Assembly: GCF_004362525.1 (NCBI RefSeq)
Contig: NZ_SNXS01000001.1
Location: forward strand, 358,520-422,519
DNA length: 64,000 bases
Origin: Roseateles toxinivorans
Lineage (GTDB): Bacteria; Pseudomonadota; Gammaproteobacteria; Burkholderiales; Burkholderiaceae_C
Direction: 5' to 3'
The position numbers and the translations under genes were made by a program. Under the pieces are notes generated by a model. The model was not told the origin of the DNA, did no database searches, and saw only the letters and a program-made list of their open reading frames with translations. This document shows positions 53,033 through 61,598 of the stretch, one piece after another (positions within the stretch are counted from its first letter, which is position 1; each line of letters begins with the position of its first letter).

Positions 53033-54340
53033 ATGACGCATCCTCAAACGCCTTCTTCGTCCGCCGCGCCTGGCTTGCAGCGCGGCGCGCTGTTCCGCGA
53101 CCGCAATTTCATCTGGATGCTGGGCGGTGGCATCCTCTCGATGCTGGGTGATCAGTTCACCCTGATCGCCTTGCCCTGGCTGGTGCTGCAGATGAGCAGC
53201 GACACCCGGGTGCTGGGCACCGTGCTGCTGATTGTGGGCCTGCCCCGCGCGCTGTTCATCCTGATCGGCGGCGCCTTTGTCGACCGCTACTCACCCAAGC
53301 GGGTGATGATGCTGACCAAGTACGTCAACACCGTGCTGCTAGGCGCGCTGGCCTTGCTGGTGCTGACCGGCGCGTTGACGCTGCCCTGGCTATACGCGCT
53401 GTCGCTGGGCATAGGCCTGGCCACCGCCTTCAGCATCCCCTCCGGCACGGCCATGCTGCCCCAGGTGGTGGCGCGTGAGCAGCTGCAGGCGGCCAACGGC
53501 GTGATGCTGGGGCTGCGCCAGCTGGCTATGTTCGTCGGCCCTCTGCTGGCAGGCCTGCTGATCGCGCTGTTCGGCTCCGGCCGCGCCGACGCGGTGACCG
53601 ATGCACGCGGCCTGGGCCTGGCCTTCGGCTTCGACGCCTTCAGCTTTGCACTGTCGGCCTGGACCCTGTCCCGGGTGCGCGTGCTGACGCCACCGGCCGC
53701 TTCGGCCACCAAGGTCTCGGTGCTGGCCTCGGTGGGCGAGGGCCTACGCGCCTTCTGGGCCGATGCGCAGCTGCGCACCTGCCTGCTCTACTGGGCGGCA
53801 GTGGCCCTGCTGATCAGCGGCCCGGTGCATATCGCGCTGCCGGTGCTGGCCAAGCAGGTGCCCGGCCTGGGCGCCGCGGCGCTGGGCACGATGCTCGCCG
53901 CGCACGGCGCCGGCACGCTGATGGGCATGGGCGTGGCGGGCGCCAAACCGCAGTGGCGCTTGCGCAGCCTCGGTCTCACGCTGCTGGCCGTTGATGCCCT
54001 GGTGGGCCTGCTGTTCATGCCCATGGGCACCATCACCGCCACCTGGCAGGGCGCCGCGCTGCTCTTGCTGATCGGCCTGCTCGGCGGCTTCATGCAGGTG
54101 GCCGTGTTCACCTGGATACAGCGCCGCGTGCCACCCATCATGCTGGGTCGGGCGATGAGCCTGTTCATGTTCATCTTCATGGGCCTGGCGCCACTGTCCT
54201 CGGCGGCCACCGGCTGGCTGTTGCACAGCCTGGCCTTGAGCACCCTGTTCCTGGCCAGCGGCGCGCTGCTGGTGGTCATCGTCGTGGTGGCCTTGCTGGC
54301 CACGCAGATGCCACAGGTCAGTGAGGCCGTCGCTGCTTGA
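53033..54340 (+). CDS. MFS transporter (drug-export type)
   Basis: The 435-residue protein has 12 predicted helices. It begins with MTHPQTPSSSAAPGLQRGAL and ALFRDRNFIWMLGGGILSML, followed by the loop VDRYSPKRVMMLTKYVNTVL, and contains MLPQVVAREQLQAANGVMLG, the pattern of the MFS_3 (enterobactin-exporter-like EntS) subfamily. Its substrate is unknown. Its end overlaps the convergent PEP-CTERM gene by 23 bp, with both stops inside the other gene. Confidence 0.85.
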   Translation: MTHPQTPSSSAAPGLQRGALFRDRNFIWMLGGGILSMLGDQFTLIALPWLVLQMSSDTRVLGTVLLIVGLPRALFILIGGAFVDRYSPKRVMMLTKYVNTVLLGALALLVLTGALTLPWLYALSLGIGLATAFSIPSGTAMLPQVVAREQLQAANGVMLGLRQLAMFVGPLLAGLLIALFGSGRADAVTDARGLGLAFGFDAFSFALSAWTLSRVRVLTPPAASATKVSVLASVGEGLRAFWADAQLRTCLLYWAAVALLISGPVHIALPVLAKQVPGLGAAALGTMLAAHGAGTLMGMGVAGAKPQWRLRSLGLTLLAVDALVGLLFMPMGTITATWQGAALLLLIGLLGGFMQVAVFTWIQRRVPPIMLGRAMSLFMFIFMGLAPLSSAATGWLLHSLALSTLFLASGALLVVIVVVALLATQMPQVSEAVAA

Positions 54341-55442
54341 AGCCGGCCGCGCCCATCAGCCCCAACAATCCGCAGGCCATCAGTGCCCAGGAGTGGGGCT
54401 CGGGCACTGCAGCCGCCGGCAGGGTGTCGGGGAACAGGCCCGAGGCCGAATAGGTGGTCGCACTTGTTGGTGCGACGAAGCCGGTGCGTATGGTGTGCGA
54501 GAAGTCCAGCGACGAGCTCAGGTTCTCGTAGGACAGGTCCATCGCCACCCGGGTTTCCAGCTCCAGGGTCCACTCGAAGTCACCCCCCGGCGCAAAGGCA
54601 TAGCTGACCTCGGCCGGCGTCGCACCCAACGTGACCTGCTGGAAGAACACACCACCGCAGAAGCCCGCCAGGGTGCGGCTCTCTCCCAGGCACCAGCCGG
54701 CGCTGTTCAGCGCCAGCGCATTGACCTGGTTGCTGAGCCGCACGTACTCGGTCCAGGCAGCATCATTGCCAAACTGCTGGGCGTAGGCGTTGTAGTCGAA
54801 GGTGCTGAGCTGGTGGTTGGCTTCCAGGCCACCGGGGCGCCAGATATTCAATCTCAACGTGGCCCAGGTCATGGCCGAACTGCTCACCGGCGTTGCCACG
54901 GCAGCGGGAATATCGACCGTGCCGTCTACGCCGAAGCGGAAGGTGAACTGCTCACCATCGGCCCACAGGTAGCCGCTGCTGCCGTTGCGAAAGCTCAGGC
55001 TGTCCGCGATGGTGGCCGATGCGCTGGCGGTGGTGCTTCTGACGCCGAAGGCAGGGGCGGCGTCGCTGCCGGGCTGGTTGATGCCCAGGCCCAGCGAGGC
55101 GCTGGCCTTCAGCTCGCCGCTGGCCAGATCGGCGCGCGCGAAGACCGAACTGGTCTCCAGCTTGTGCAGATAGCCGCCGGCGCCGTTGCCGAAGGCCCAG
55201 GTGCGCGCACCGCTGTTGCTGCCTTCGGTGGCCGCGCCGCTGTAGTCGACGATGTAGCCGTAGTTGGAATTGGCGTACTCCGCGGTTTGGACATACTCGC
55301 CCGAGTTCAGATGGCGGCCGCTGTAGTGCGTGACCGGTGTGGTACTGGCCACGGCGTAGCTGCCGGCGAACAGGCCCATGGCCAGGGTTGCGGCGAGGCG
55401 GTTCGGCGCCAGCTTGCGGGCGGGGGATGCGTTGAGAGTCAT
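54318..55442 (-). CDS. PEP-CTERM sorting domain protein 2
   Basis: The 374-residue protein begins MTLNASPARKLAPNRLAATL with a signal peptide ending near AVAS. The body is rich in Ser, Ala and Gly beta strands and has two cysteines (WCLGES and GFCGG) that could pair. The C-terminus is the sorting signal AVPEPHSWALMACGLLGLMG and a short basic end. It is probably co-transcribed with PEP-CTERM protein 3, which ends 37 bp upstream. Function unknown. Confidence 0.88.
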   Translation of the reverse strand: MTLNASPARKLAPNRLAATLAMGLFAGSYAVASTTPVTHYSGRHLNSGEYVQTAEYANSNYGYIVDYSGAATEGSNSGARTWAFGNGAGGYLHKLETSSVFARADLASGELKASASLGLGINQPGSDAAPAFGVRSTTASASATIADSLSFRNGSSGYLWADGEQFTFRFGVDGTVDIPAAVATPVSSSAMTWATLRLNIWRPGGLEANHQLSTFDYNAYAQQFGNDAAWTEYVRLSNQVNALALNSAGWCLGESRTLAGFCGGVFFQQVTLGATPAEVSYAFAPGGDFEWTLELETRVAMDLSYENLSSSLDFSHTIRTGFVAPTSATTYSASGLFPDTLPAAAVPEPHSWALMACGLLGLMGAAGFKQRRPH

Positions 55443-55479
55443 GACGGATCTTTCGTTGTGAACGTTTGGGTGCAGGGCT

Positions 55480-56484
55480 TCAAAGACGCGCCATCGGGCG
55501 CTTGCGACTTTGCCGGAGCAGGATCGGCAGAACGCCCAGCAGCAGCAATTGCCAGCTGCCGGGCTCGGGAACGCTGCTGACGGCGTAGTGCGTGCCCGAG
55601 TTGCCCACCAGGCTGTCCAGCCCAATCTCGTTGCCCATCGCGTCGAAGGCGTGGGCGCGCACCAGACGCAAGGTGCTGCCGAGGTCCGCCCAGGCTTCGT
55701 AGCTGCCGCCATTGATGTAGGACTGGGCGAAGTTCACTTCGGCATGGGCCATCAGCTCGAAGCTGAAATCAGCCTTGCCGTTGACCACCGGGATGGGCTT
55801 GGACCATACGGCTCGGTCAATGGTTTTCGTGCCATGTGTGAAGAGCCAAGTCGAAGGGTCGAAGCTGGACTGTTGTGAATCCCAGGCCAGAGTGGCGCCC
55901 CAGTTGGCGCTGTCGTACTGATTGACCTGCCACAGACTGCCTTCCACCGAGCTGTACTGGTCGCCGTGGAAGTCGACGCCCAGTGTGCCGTCGATGCCCA
56001 GCTCAAAGCGCAGGCTGGCCGCAGCGGTGCCTGCACTCGTGCCGAGGGTGACGATGTCGCCCAGGCTGGCCGAGGCCCGGCTTGCGTAGCCCATGGGCAC
56101 GCCACCCGCTATCGGTATGCCATTGGCATCGGCGTAGGGCAGGTTGGCGCTGCCCGCGGTCATCGGGTTGTCCACCATGATGCGCGCCTGCACCGACAAC
56201 TGGGTGTAGTTGGCCACCGCACGCGCCTGCGACTGGTAGCTGGTGGTCGTGGCTGCCCCCGCGTTGTCTATCACGTCGAAGCCGCCTGCCTGACTCCAGA
56301 CCGACGGTGTGCTGTCGAAGGTCACCGTGCTGGTCGGGCGAATCCAGCTGTAGCTACCGGCGGAGAGCGGCGAAAGAAAGTCGAGTGCCGTCTCGGCGCG
56401 CAGGGCGTAGGCCTGCTGCGCGCACAGGCTGCTGAAGCCGGCCAGAGTCAGCAGGCGCAAGGAAGTGGAGAGAGTGGTTGTCAT
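55480..56484 (-). CDS. PEP-CTERM sorting domain protein 3
   Basis: The 334-residue protein has the signal peptide MTTTLSTSLRLLTLAGFSSL (cut near AYA) and the sorting signal VPEPGSWQLLLLGVLPILLR with RKRP at the end. The N-terminal body contains TSYQSQARAVANYTQLSVQA and the middle LGIDGTLGVDFHGDQY; protein 2 has FGVDGTVDIPAAVATPV in the same place, so 2 and 3 are related. The gene starts 29 bp after the LuxR stop, and its presumed promoter element lies inside the LuxR coding sequence. Confidence 0.88.
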   Translation of the reverse strand: MTTTLSTSLRLLTLAGFSSLCAQQAYALRAETALDFLSPLSAGSYSWIRPTSTVTFDSTPSVWSQAGGFDVIDNAGAATTTSYQSQARAVANYTQLSVQARIMVDNPMTAGSANLPYADANGIPIAGGVPMGYASRASASLGDIVTLGTSAGTAAASLRFELGIDGTLGVDFHGDQYSSVEGSLWQVNQYDSANWGATLAWDSQQSSFDPSTWLFTHGTKTIDRAVWSKPIPVVNGKADFSFELMAHAEVNFAQSYINGGSYEAWADLGSTLRLVRAHAFDAMGNEIGLDSLVGNSGTHYAVSSVPEPGSWQLLLLGVLPILLRQSRKRPMARL

Positions 56485-56513
56485 GGAACTCCTGACAGGA
56501 AGAAGCCTGGGTT

Positions 56514-57239
56514 TCAGCCGGCCTCAGTCTGGTTGGCGTGAAGGCTCGCGTCATTACCTGAATTGGCATCAGGCGCATCCCCCCGGGGCGGCTCCCCCGC
56601 AACTCGGGGGGGCAGCAGATCGCTCATGGATAGGCGCGGCGGGTGGGCGGTCAGCACTGACACGCTGCGCCACAGCAAAGACACCAGTTGCACCTGGCGC
56701 TGGGTATGGGTCTTGGCCAGCAGCTTCTTGACATGGGCATGCACGGTGTTGAGTTGCACGCCAAGTTCGGCGGCAATTTGATGGGTGCCTTGGCCATCGG
56801 CCAGCGCGGCCGCGATGCGGGCTTCGGTGGTCGTCAGCCCGAACAGCCCCGGCAGCAGCCGGCGGTCCATGCGCTGGTTCATCGGGTCGACCAAGGTAGC
56901 CAGCACAGCCAAGGGCTGATCCTGGCTGTCGGTGATGATCTGGGCCAGCACGCTGAGCGAGGGCCGACCCTTGCGCGTCAGGGTCAGGCTTTGACCGGCT
57001 ACCAGCTGTTCGGCCAGGGAGGCTTGCTGACCCCGAGCCACCAGACGGCCGCGCAGCAAGCCCAGGACCTCGGCATTGGCCGCCAGCACGGCTCGGGCAC
57101 CGTCGCTGCAGCTCAGCAAATGCATTTGCAGATCCAGCAGCAGCGCGTTGTGGGGCAACAGGGCGGGGGCGATCTGCAAGGGCATGGTCGAAGGCGCAGG
57201 CCGGTTCGGGTGCGTTGGCGATGTCAGTGCGTGAAGCAT
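56514..57239 (-). CDS. LuxR-family transcriptional regulator
   Basis: The 241-residue protein has an N-terminal PAS-like part (residues about 25-125: LLDLQMHLLSCSDGARAVLA, LAEQLVAGQSLTLTRKGRPS) and a C-terminal LuxR HTH (LTTTEARIAAALADGQGTHQ, then IAAELGVQLNTVHAHVKKLL, about 133-195). A 40-residue tail follows the HTH, unusual for the family; part of it is encoded by the PEP-CTERM promoter element. ATG at 57185 is an alternative start. It is divergent from the BTAD/AAA gene and co-directional with the PEP-CTERM operon. Confidence 0.85.
   Translation of the reverse strand: MLHALTSPTHPNRPAPSTMPLQIAPALLPHNALLLDLQMHLLSCSDGARAVLAANAEVLGLLRGRLVARGQQASLAEQLVAGQSLTLTRKGRPSLSVLAQIITDSQDQPLAVLATLVDPMNQRMDRRLLPGLFGLTTTEARIAAALADGQGTHQIAAELGVQLNTVHAHVKKLLAKTHTQRQVQLVSLLWRSVSVLTAHPPRLSMSDLLPPRVAGEPPRGDAPDANSGNDASLHANQTEAG
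56548..56562 (-). promoter_or_regulatory. 15-bp element shared with the other PEP-CTERM promoter (site 2)
   Basis: TTCAGGTAATGACGC on the minus strand is identical to site 1 at 52909-52923. It lies 63 bp before the start of PEP-CTERM gene 3, within the 3' end of the LuxR-type gene. The flanks differ, so the identity is not due to a longer duplicated block. Confidence 0.6.
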
Positions 57240-57336
57240 GGCGACCTGTGCGTTACTGGCGCGTGACGCGGCCAGCTCGCCAGTCGCGGCGCCGTGCTAA
57301 CGTCCGACCCTGACGCCACCTGATGCGAGCACCGCT

Positions 57337-60300
57337 GTGACGCTGTCCGACCCCGACCCCGATCCTGGAAGCGCTGGAGTCTCCGCAGTCCCGCCAGCTC
57401 CCCGGCTGTGCCTGCTGGGGCTGCCTCGCATCGTGACACCCGACCGGGCCGACCATCTGCTGGAGCGTCGCGACGCGGCCCTGCTTGCGATGCTGGTGCT
57501 GCGCGGTGCGATGCCTCGGGCTCAGGCGGCTGAGAGCCTGTGGCCCGGCCTGCCGGCGCAAAAGGCGCAGACGAATCTGCGGCAGCGCCTGTTCCGGCTC
57601 AAGCAGGCGGTGAGTGCGGGGCTGGTGCTGGGCCAGGCAACGCTGCGGCTGGGGCCGGGACTTGCCCATGACCTCCAGCCGCAGGCGCTCGCGGCCCCGG
57701 TGGTGGCCCAGGATGCCTTGTTGCTGGGTGGCCTGGACTATGCCGACTGCGGCCCGCTGGGCGAGTGGGTCGAGGAGGCCCGCGCGAAGTGGCGCCAGCA
57801 GCGCCGCACGGCCTGGGCATCGCGCGCCGAAGCGCTGGAAGCCGCCGGACGTCTGGCCGAGGCACTGCCCTGGGCGCAAGGCCTGGCCCTGGAGCATGCC
57901 GACAGCGAGCATGCGCATCGCCGCGTCATGCGCCTGCACTACCGGCGTGGGGACCGAGCCGCCGCGCTGGCGGCCTTCCGGTCGTGCCAGCAAGCGTTGA
58001 TGCGGGAGGCCGGGGCAAGCCCCGGCGATGAGACGCAGGCGCTGGCAGCCTTGATTGAACGCAGTGCCGACCTGTCGACCGCTCCTGCAACAGCCGCACG
58101 TGCGGTGACCCTGCTCAGGCCCCCGCTGCTGGTGGGCCGGGAGGCCGAATGGAGCTTGCTTGCCGCTGCCCGCGGCCGCGGGCAATGGCTGCTGCTGGAG
58201 GGGGAGGCCGGCATCGGCAAAAGCCGGCTGGCTGAAGATTTCGCCCGCAGCTGCGGGCCCGTGCAATCGGTCAAGGCCTATGCGGGCGATGCCGGTACGC
58301 CCTATGCATTGCTGGCGCGTGCGCTGCGTTTGCTGCTGCCCCAGCTGCCAGCGCCGCCGGACTGGGCGCGAGCCGAGCTGGCGCGTCTGCTGCCCGAGTT
58401 GGGACCCTCGCCCGAGCCGCGTCTGGAAGTCCTGAGGTTGAGGCAGGCGCTGGCCGAGGCACTGAAGCCCTGGGCTGATCAGGGCTTGGGCAGCCTTGTG
58501 CTGGATGACCTGCAGTGGGCCGATGCGGCGTCGCTGGACGGCCTGCTGGCCTGGCTGGCACCGGCCTCGCCGAACCTGCCTTGGGTCGTGTTCGTTGTCC
58601 GCTCGGGCGAGCCTGCGGCGGCCTTGCGTGCCTGGGTGGCCGAGCAGGCGCTTGAGCGCATGGGTGCCCTGACGCTGCGGCCGCTGCCCGAATCGTCCAT
58701 CGCGGACTTCGTGCAGGCGCTGGACTTGCCGCAGCTTGATGGCTCGGCCCGGCAAACGCTGGCAGTCACGCTGTTGCGGCGTACCGGCGGTCGGCCGCTG
58801 TTCATGTTGGAGCTGTTGCGCGCGGGGGGCGGCCTGCTGCCGGCAGAGGGTTCGCTGGCCGAGGCCGAACCCCGGCAACTGCTGGCGATGATAGAAACCC
58901 GGCTGCTGGCGCTATCGGCCCCGGCGCTCAAGCTGGCGCGGGTCGCGGCGCTGATGGGGCCTGCGTTCTCTGTGGCGCTGGCGGCCGAGGTGCTGCGCCT
59001 GCATCCCATCGACCTGGTCGATCCCTTGCGGGAGCTGCAGGCGGCGCAGCTGATGGGCGAGCAGGGCCTGGCCTTCGATCTGGCCCAGGAAGCGCTGCAG
59101 GGCTCGGTGCCGGAAGCGATTGCGGCGCTGCTGCATCGCGCAATTGCTGCGGCGCTGCATCAACAGCAGGCCGCTGCCCCCTCGGTGGTGGCCTCGCACT
59201 GGGCCGCGGCCGGTGAGTGGCCCGCGGCGGCACGCTTGTTCGAGCTCGCGGCTCAGGCCGCGCTGGCGGCATCACGCCGCGTCGAGGAGCTGGGTTTTCT
59301 GGACCGGGCCGCCCACTACTACAGCAAGGCCGGCGCCCAGGACGGTGTCTTCCGGGTCGCGCACCGTGCGCTGAGCGCGGCCATGAGCGTGGAAACCCCG
59401 GCCGCGACGCAGGCCCGTGTGGACGCGCTGCAGCTGATGGCCGGCGATGATGGGCAGCGCTTGACGGCGCTGCTGGCCGCCAGCCGCTATCGGCTTTGCC
59501 TGTCCGATGGCGCGGGCGCGCTGCTGCCGTCCGGCCAGGCCCTGCGCTTGGCGCAGGCGCTCGGTCGCCATGACCTCGAAACCGTGGCCGCCGGCTGGCA
59601 CGGCATGGCCTTGACCTTGACCGGCGATCTCGCTCAGGGGCTGGCCTGTTGCGAGCGGGCGCGTGGCACCGCCGAGCGACTGGACGACGTGCGCGCCCGG
59701 CTGGATTTCCATGGCGCCCATGGCTATGTGCTGTTCTGCGCCGCCCGCTATACCGAGGCGCTGGCCCCGCTGCGCCTGGCCGCGGCGCTGGCCGAGAGCC
59801 TGGGCGACCTGAGCGAGGCGATGGAGCAGCACTGCAATGTGGCCGTGTGCCTGACCGCATTGGGCGAGCGCGAAGCCGCCTTGGTCACCGGCGAGCAGAT
59901 GCTGGGTCTGTGGCGGCGCATGGGCGAGCCGCCCGGCCTGGCGGCGGCCACCAACCACGTCCATCTGGCAACCTCCTACTTCGGCCTGGGGCGCTACCGT
60001 GAGGCCCTGGATCTGCTGCCCTGGGCCCTGGCCCAGTTCCGGCAGGGCGAGGCGCCGGCCTGGGTGGTTATCACCGAAAACAGGCTGGCACGCATCCATC
60101 TGCGTCTGGGCCAGATCGCCAGGGCCCGACAGCTCATGACGCCGCTGCCCGCCGGTGCGGACGCCGGCAATCGTGCCGCGCGGCAGGTGCTCGTCGCCCG
60201 GCTCGACGCCCTGGCGGGCAAACGGGTGCTGCCCGCGCTGCTGGCGGCCCACCCCTCGCTACCCGACACCTTGGACCTTGCGGATCGATGCAGTTACGAG

Positions 60301-60741
60301 CTGCTGCTTGCCTCGCTGCTGCCGCCCGAAGAATCATTGGCCTGGTGCGAACGGGTGCTGGCGCGGGTGGCCGCTGACAACGCGCCGGTGCGCCTGCATG
60401 CCGGCCTGCGACAGGCCGACGCGCTGCGTCGCCTCGGCCGCCACCCTGAAGCTGCCCGGCATGCCCGTGCCGCTGTGGCCTTGGCGGCGCAGAGCAGCGC
60501 GCTGGACATGGACCCGGCCGAACTCTGGTGGCTGGCCTTCCAGGCGCTGCGCGACGCCGGTGAGGAGACCGCGGCCCGGCAGGCGCTGGCCAAGGGCAGG
60601 GCCTGGATAGCCTCCTGCCTGCCCCATGTGCCGGACGCCTTCATGCCCAGCTTCCGGGAGCGCAATCCGTTCAACCGGGCGCTGCTGGCGGCGCGGCTGC
60701 CGGGCGAGCCGGCAGAGCGCGGTGCTCACTCGATGTCTTGA
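57337..60741 (+). CDS. Large SARP/BTAD-like AAA-TPR transcriptional regulator
   Basis: The 1134-residue protein has an N-terminal winged-helix-like region (LCLLGLPRIVTPDRADHLLE then AQTNLRQRLFRLKQAVSAGL), a BTAD domain at about 140-240 (HAHRRVMRLHYRRGDRAAAL), an AAA ATPase with Walker A GEAGIGKS at 289-296 and Walker B LDDLQWADA at about 389-397, and a long TPR-like C-terminal half to the end. It matches the plan of MalT-like and SARP-type signal-integrating regulators without a C-terminal LuxR domain. The start is GTG. It is divergent from the LuxR gene over 97 bp and overlaps the convergent aldolase gene by 16 bp. Confidence 0.82.
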   Translation: MTLSDPDPDPGSAGVSAVPPAPRLCLLGLPRIVTPDRADHLLERRDAALLAMLVLRGAMPRAQAAESLWPGLPAQKAQTNLRQRLFRLKQAVSAGLVLGQATLRLGPGLAHDLQPQALAAPVVAQDALLLGGLDYADCGPLGEWVEEARAKWRQQRRTAWASRAEALEAAGRLAEALPWAQGLALEHADSEHAHRRVMRLHYRRGDRAAALAAFRSCQQALMREAGASPGDETQALAALIERSADLSTAPATAARAVTLLRPPLLVGREAEWSLLAAARGRGQWLLLEGEAGIGKSRLAEDFARSCGPVQSVKAYAGDAGTPYALLARALRLLLPQLPAPPDWARAELARLLPELGPSPEPRLEVLRLRQALAEALKPWADQGLGSLVLDDLQWADAASLDGLLAWLAPASPNLPWVVFVVRSGEPAAALRAWVAEQALERMGALTLRPLPESSIADFVQALDLPQLDGSARQTLAVTLLRRTGGRPLFMLELLRAGGGLLPAEGSLAEAEPRQLLAMIETRLLALSAPALKLARVAALMGPAFSVALAAEVLRLHPIDLVDPLRELQAAQLMGEQGLAFDLAQEALQGSVPEAIAALLHRAIAAALHQQQAAAPSVVASHWAAAGEWPAAARLFELAAQAALAASRRVEELGFLDRAAHYYSKAGAQDGVFRVAHRALSAAMSVETPAATQARVDALQLMAGDDGQRLTALLAASRYRLCLSDGAGALLPSGQALRLAQALGRHDLETVAAGWHGMALTLTGDLAQGLACCERARGTAERLDDVRARLDFHGAHGYVLFCAARYTEALAPLRLAAALAESLGDLSEAMEQHCNVAVCLTALGEREAALVTGEQMLGLWRRMGEPPGLAAATNHVHLATSYFGLGRYREALDLLPWALAQFRQGEAPAWVVITENRLARIHLRLGQIARARQLMTPLPAGADAGNRAARQVLVARLDALAGKRVLPALLAAHPSLPDTLDLADRCSYELLLASLLPPEESLAWCERVLARVAADNAPVRLHAGLRQADALRRLGRHPEAARHARAAVALAAQSSALDMDPAELWWLAFQALRDAGEETAARQALAKGRAWIASCLPHVPDAFMPSFRERNPFNRALLAARLPGEPAERGAHSMS

Positions 60742-61598
60742 AGCAGATGCCCGAAGCGCTGCTGCAGTTCGGCGGAAGCCGGCTGCAGCGGGGCCCGCAA
60801 CTCGTTCTGCACCGCGCCCTGACGGGCCAGCATGGCCTTGATCGGCGCCGGGTTGGGCTCGTCAAAGCACAGCTCGATCAAGGGCCGCAACTGGCGCCAG
60901 AGCATCCTGCCACGCGGCAGATCACCAGCCAGGAGTGACTGAACCAAGGCAACGAAACGGGGTGTCTGCAAGTGCGCGCTGGCCGTGATGGCGCCGGTAC
61001 CGCCCAGGGCCAGGGTGCCGAAGATCTGATGGTCCTCGCCGGCCAGCACGGCCAGGCGGCCGTCACCGATCAATGCCTCAGTCGAGGCGGGCTGACCACC
61101 GCAGTCCTTCAGCCCCTGGATGGCCGGGTGGGCTGCAAGCTCCAGCAGCGTCGCCAGCTCGATCTTCACACCGGTGCGGTAGGGGATGTCGTAGAGCACC
61201 AGTGGCAGCGGCGTGGCGTCGGCCACGGTGCGGAAGTAGCTCAGCAGCCCGGCCTGTGAGGGCCGGATATAGCTGGGCGGCGGCAGCAGAAAGGCGTGCA
61301 GCGGGAAGCGCTCGGCCAGCCATTGCGTGCGCGCGGCCACGCGCTCGGGCCGCAGCCCGGACACCCCCATGATCACCGGCAAACCACCGGCCGCCTCGAC
61401 CGTGGTGGCCAGCGCGGCGTTCTGCTCGGCCTCATTCAGCAGGCCGCCTTCGCCGGTGCTGCTGCTGGCCACGAAGCCACCCACGCCGTCCCGCTTGAGC
61501 CGCAGCACCAGCGCCTTCAGCGCGCCATGGTCGATCTCGCCATGGACAAACGGGGTGACGACGGGGATCCAGAGGCCGGAAAAATCTTGCACGATCAC
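60726..61598 (-). CDS. DapA/NAL superfamily aldolase (dihydrodipicolinate synthase-like)
   Basis: The 290-residue protein is a TIM-barrel Schiff-base aldolase. It has the SSTGEGGLLNEAE turn (TTGE in DapA), LVLYDIPYRTGVKI with the tyrosine of the YxxPxRT motif, and IQGLKDCGG with the catalytic lysine. Divergent details suggest a paralogue rather than the lysine-pathway DapA, which is normally about 292 residues with G-T-T-G-E and Y-N-V-P-G-R-T. The GTG at 61598 with AAGGA 8 bases before it was chosen over a TTG at 61604. Confidence 0.82.
   Translation of the reverse strand: MIVQDFSGLWIPVVTPFVHGEIDHGALKALVLRLKRDGVGGFVASSSTGEGGLLNEAEQNAALATTVEAAGGLPVIMGVSGLRPERVAARTQWLAERFPLHAFLLPPPSYIRPSQAGLLSYFRTVADATPLPLVLYDIPYRTGVKIELATLLELAAHPAIQGLKDCGGQPASTEALIGDGRLAVLAGEDHQIFGTLALGGTGAITASAHLQTPRFVALVQSLLAGDLPRGRMLWRQLRPLIELCFDEPNPAPIKAMLARQGAVQNELRAPLQPASAELQQRFGHLLQDIE

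Noticed and set aside
52859-56562. Sigma-54 promoters for the PEP-CTERM genes
   Set aside because: The GG-N10-GC spacing is not met at either site, so the 15-bp element was reported without a sigma-factor assignment.
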